A stretch of DNA of 64,000 nucleotides from Hortaea werneckii (Eukaryota > Ascomycota > Dothideomycetes > Mycosphaerellales > Teratosphaeriaceae): contig JBAOKB010000185.1 of assembly GCA_037044905.1 (NCBI GenBank), positions 124,001 through 188,000 of the forward strand, in the 5' to 3' direction. Positions 63,766 through 64,000 of this stretch are shown here, one piece after another. The notes beneath the pieces are model-generated. The model worked only from the letters and a program-made list of their open reading frames with translations, had not been told where the DNA came from and made no database searches. How positions within the stretch are numbered: position 1 is the stretch's first letter; each line of letters starts with the position of its first letter. The position numbers and the translations under genes are program-made.

Positions 63766-64000
63766 GTCTGTTCCGACCAACAGGGAAAATGAATTTACGA
63801 GTGCGATCATACAAACGCGAAGCTATGCATCGGCATCGAAATATGGGAGCCTCCACGCCTTCCGTTTCAGAAGCCTCTCCAAGACCTAATTGGTTGAGAC
63901 CGCTTCCTCGTCCGAGACATCAAGACAGGATACCCGGACTGGGCAGATCCTGCATTCTCGCCGCCGTCTTACCAATGTGACTCTGAGATTTCTACCTCAT
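63766..64000. other. Right-edge sequence
   Basis: 235 bases to the window end. From about 63897 a plus-strand frame stays open to the edge and reads RFLVRDIKTGYPDWADPAF, which looks coding. It may be part of the next gene, but a stop precedes it and too little is present to call. Confidence 0.3.

Overview
The window is nuclear DNA from a filamentous ascomycete (Pezizomycotina). My impression is a Dothideomycete, but that rests on gene content and not on a search. The evidence is short GT-AG introns (52 to 80 bases in most genes), a RID/Masc1-type cytosine methyltransferase, a GPI-anchored GH76 mannanase, an FLC/TRP channel, a CRY-DASH cryptochrome and large Q/P/G-rich regulatory proteins. There are 22 supported protein genes, in both orientations and without operon structure. 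I found no tRNA, rRNA, CRISPR array or intact transposon.

Layout. Bases 1-9300: an edge-truncated unknown protein, an F-box protein, an MFS transporter, an amadoriase-like FAD oxidase and a metallo-beta-lactamase-fold protein. Bases 9300-17540: a secreted FAS1 (fasciclin) protein, TYW3 (wybutosine synthesis) and a DUF2461 protein whose gene is swollen by very large introns. Bases 17540-21900 are gene-poor and lead into a Zn(II)2Cys6 regulator (21907-23584) and an ASC-1-type zinc finger coactivator (24439-26167). Bases 26168-30008 are again gene-poor and hold what looks like a decayed gene with internal tandem repeats. Bases 30009-42464: GH76 Dfg5/Dcw1, the RID-like methyltransferase, ADE4 and an FLC/TRP channel followed by a (CA)31 tract. 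Bases 43420-55621: a small F-box-like protein, a hotdog thioesterase, a sugar transporter with a probable GC-AG intron, a 1836-residue RRM protein and an Fmp46-like redox protein. Bases 58339-63765: CRY-DASH with an RGG tail, an unknown coiled-coil protein, IPI1, and a roadblock/LC7 protein divergent from IPI1.

The genes do not form one pathway. Themes are cell wall and surface (GH76, FAS1, FLC/TRP), membrane transport (two MFS proteins), RNA and ribosome biology (TYW3, IPI1, RRM protein), purine synthesis (ADE4), genome defence (RID-like) and light sensing (CRY-DASH). The RID-like enzyme suggests the organism had RIP capacity, which would fit the decayed gene-poor stretches.

The most striking global signal is technical or very recent. 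Five plus-strand genes (FAS1, DUF2461, ASC-1, ADE4, FLC/TRP) need twelve small indels to read through, most of them explained by one missing base next to a short homopolymer, while the minus-strand genes read clean. I treat these as probable consensus errors. No convincing new defence or biosynthetic system was found; the best candidates for follow-up are the DUF2461 gene structure, the decayed repeat gene, and the substituted metal site in the metallo-beta-lactamase-fold protein.
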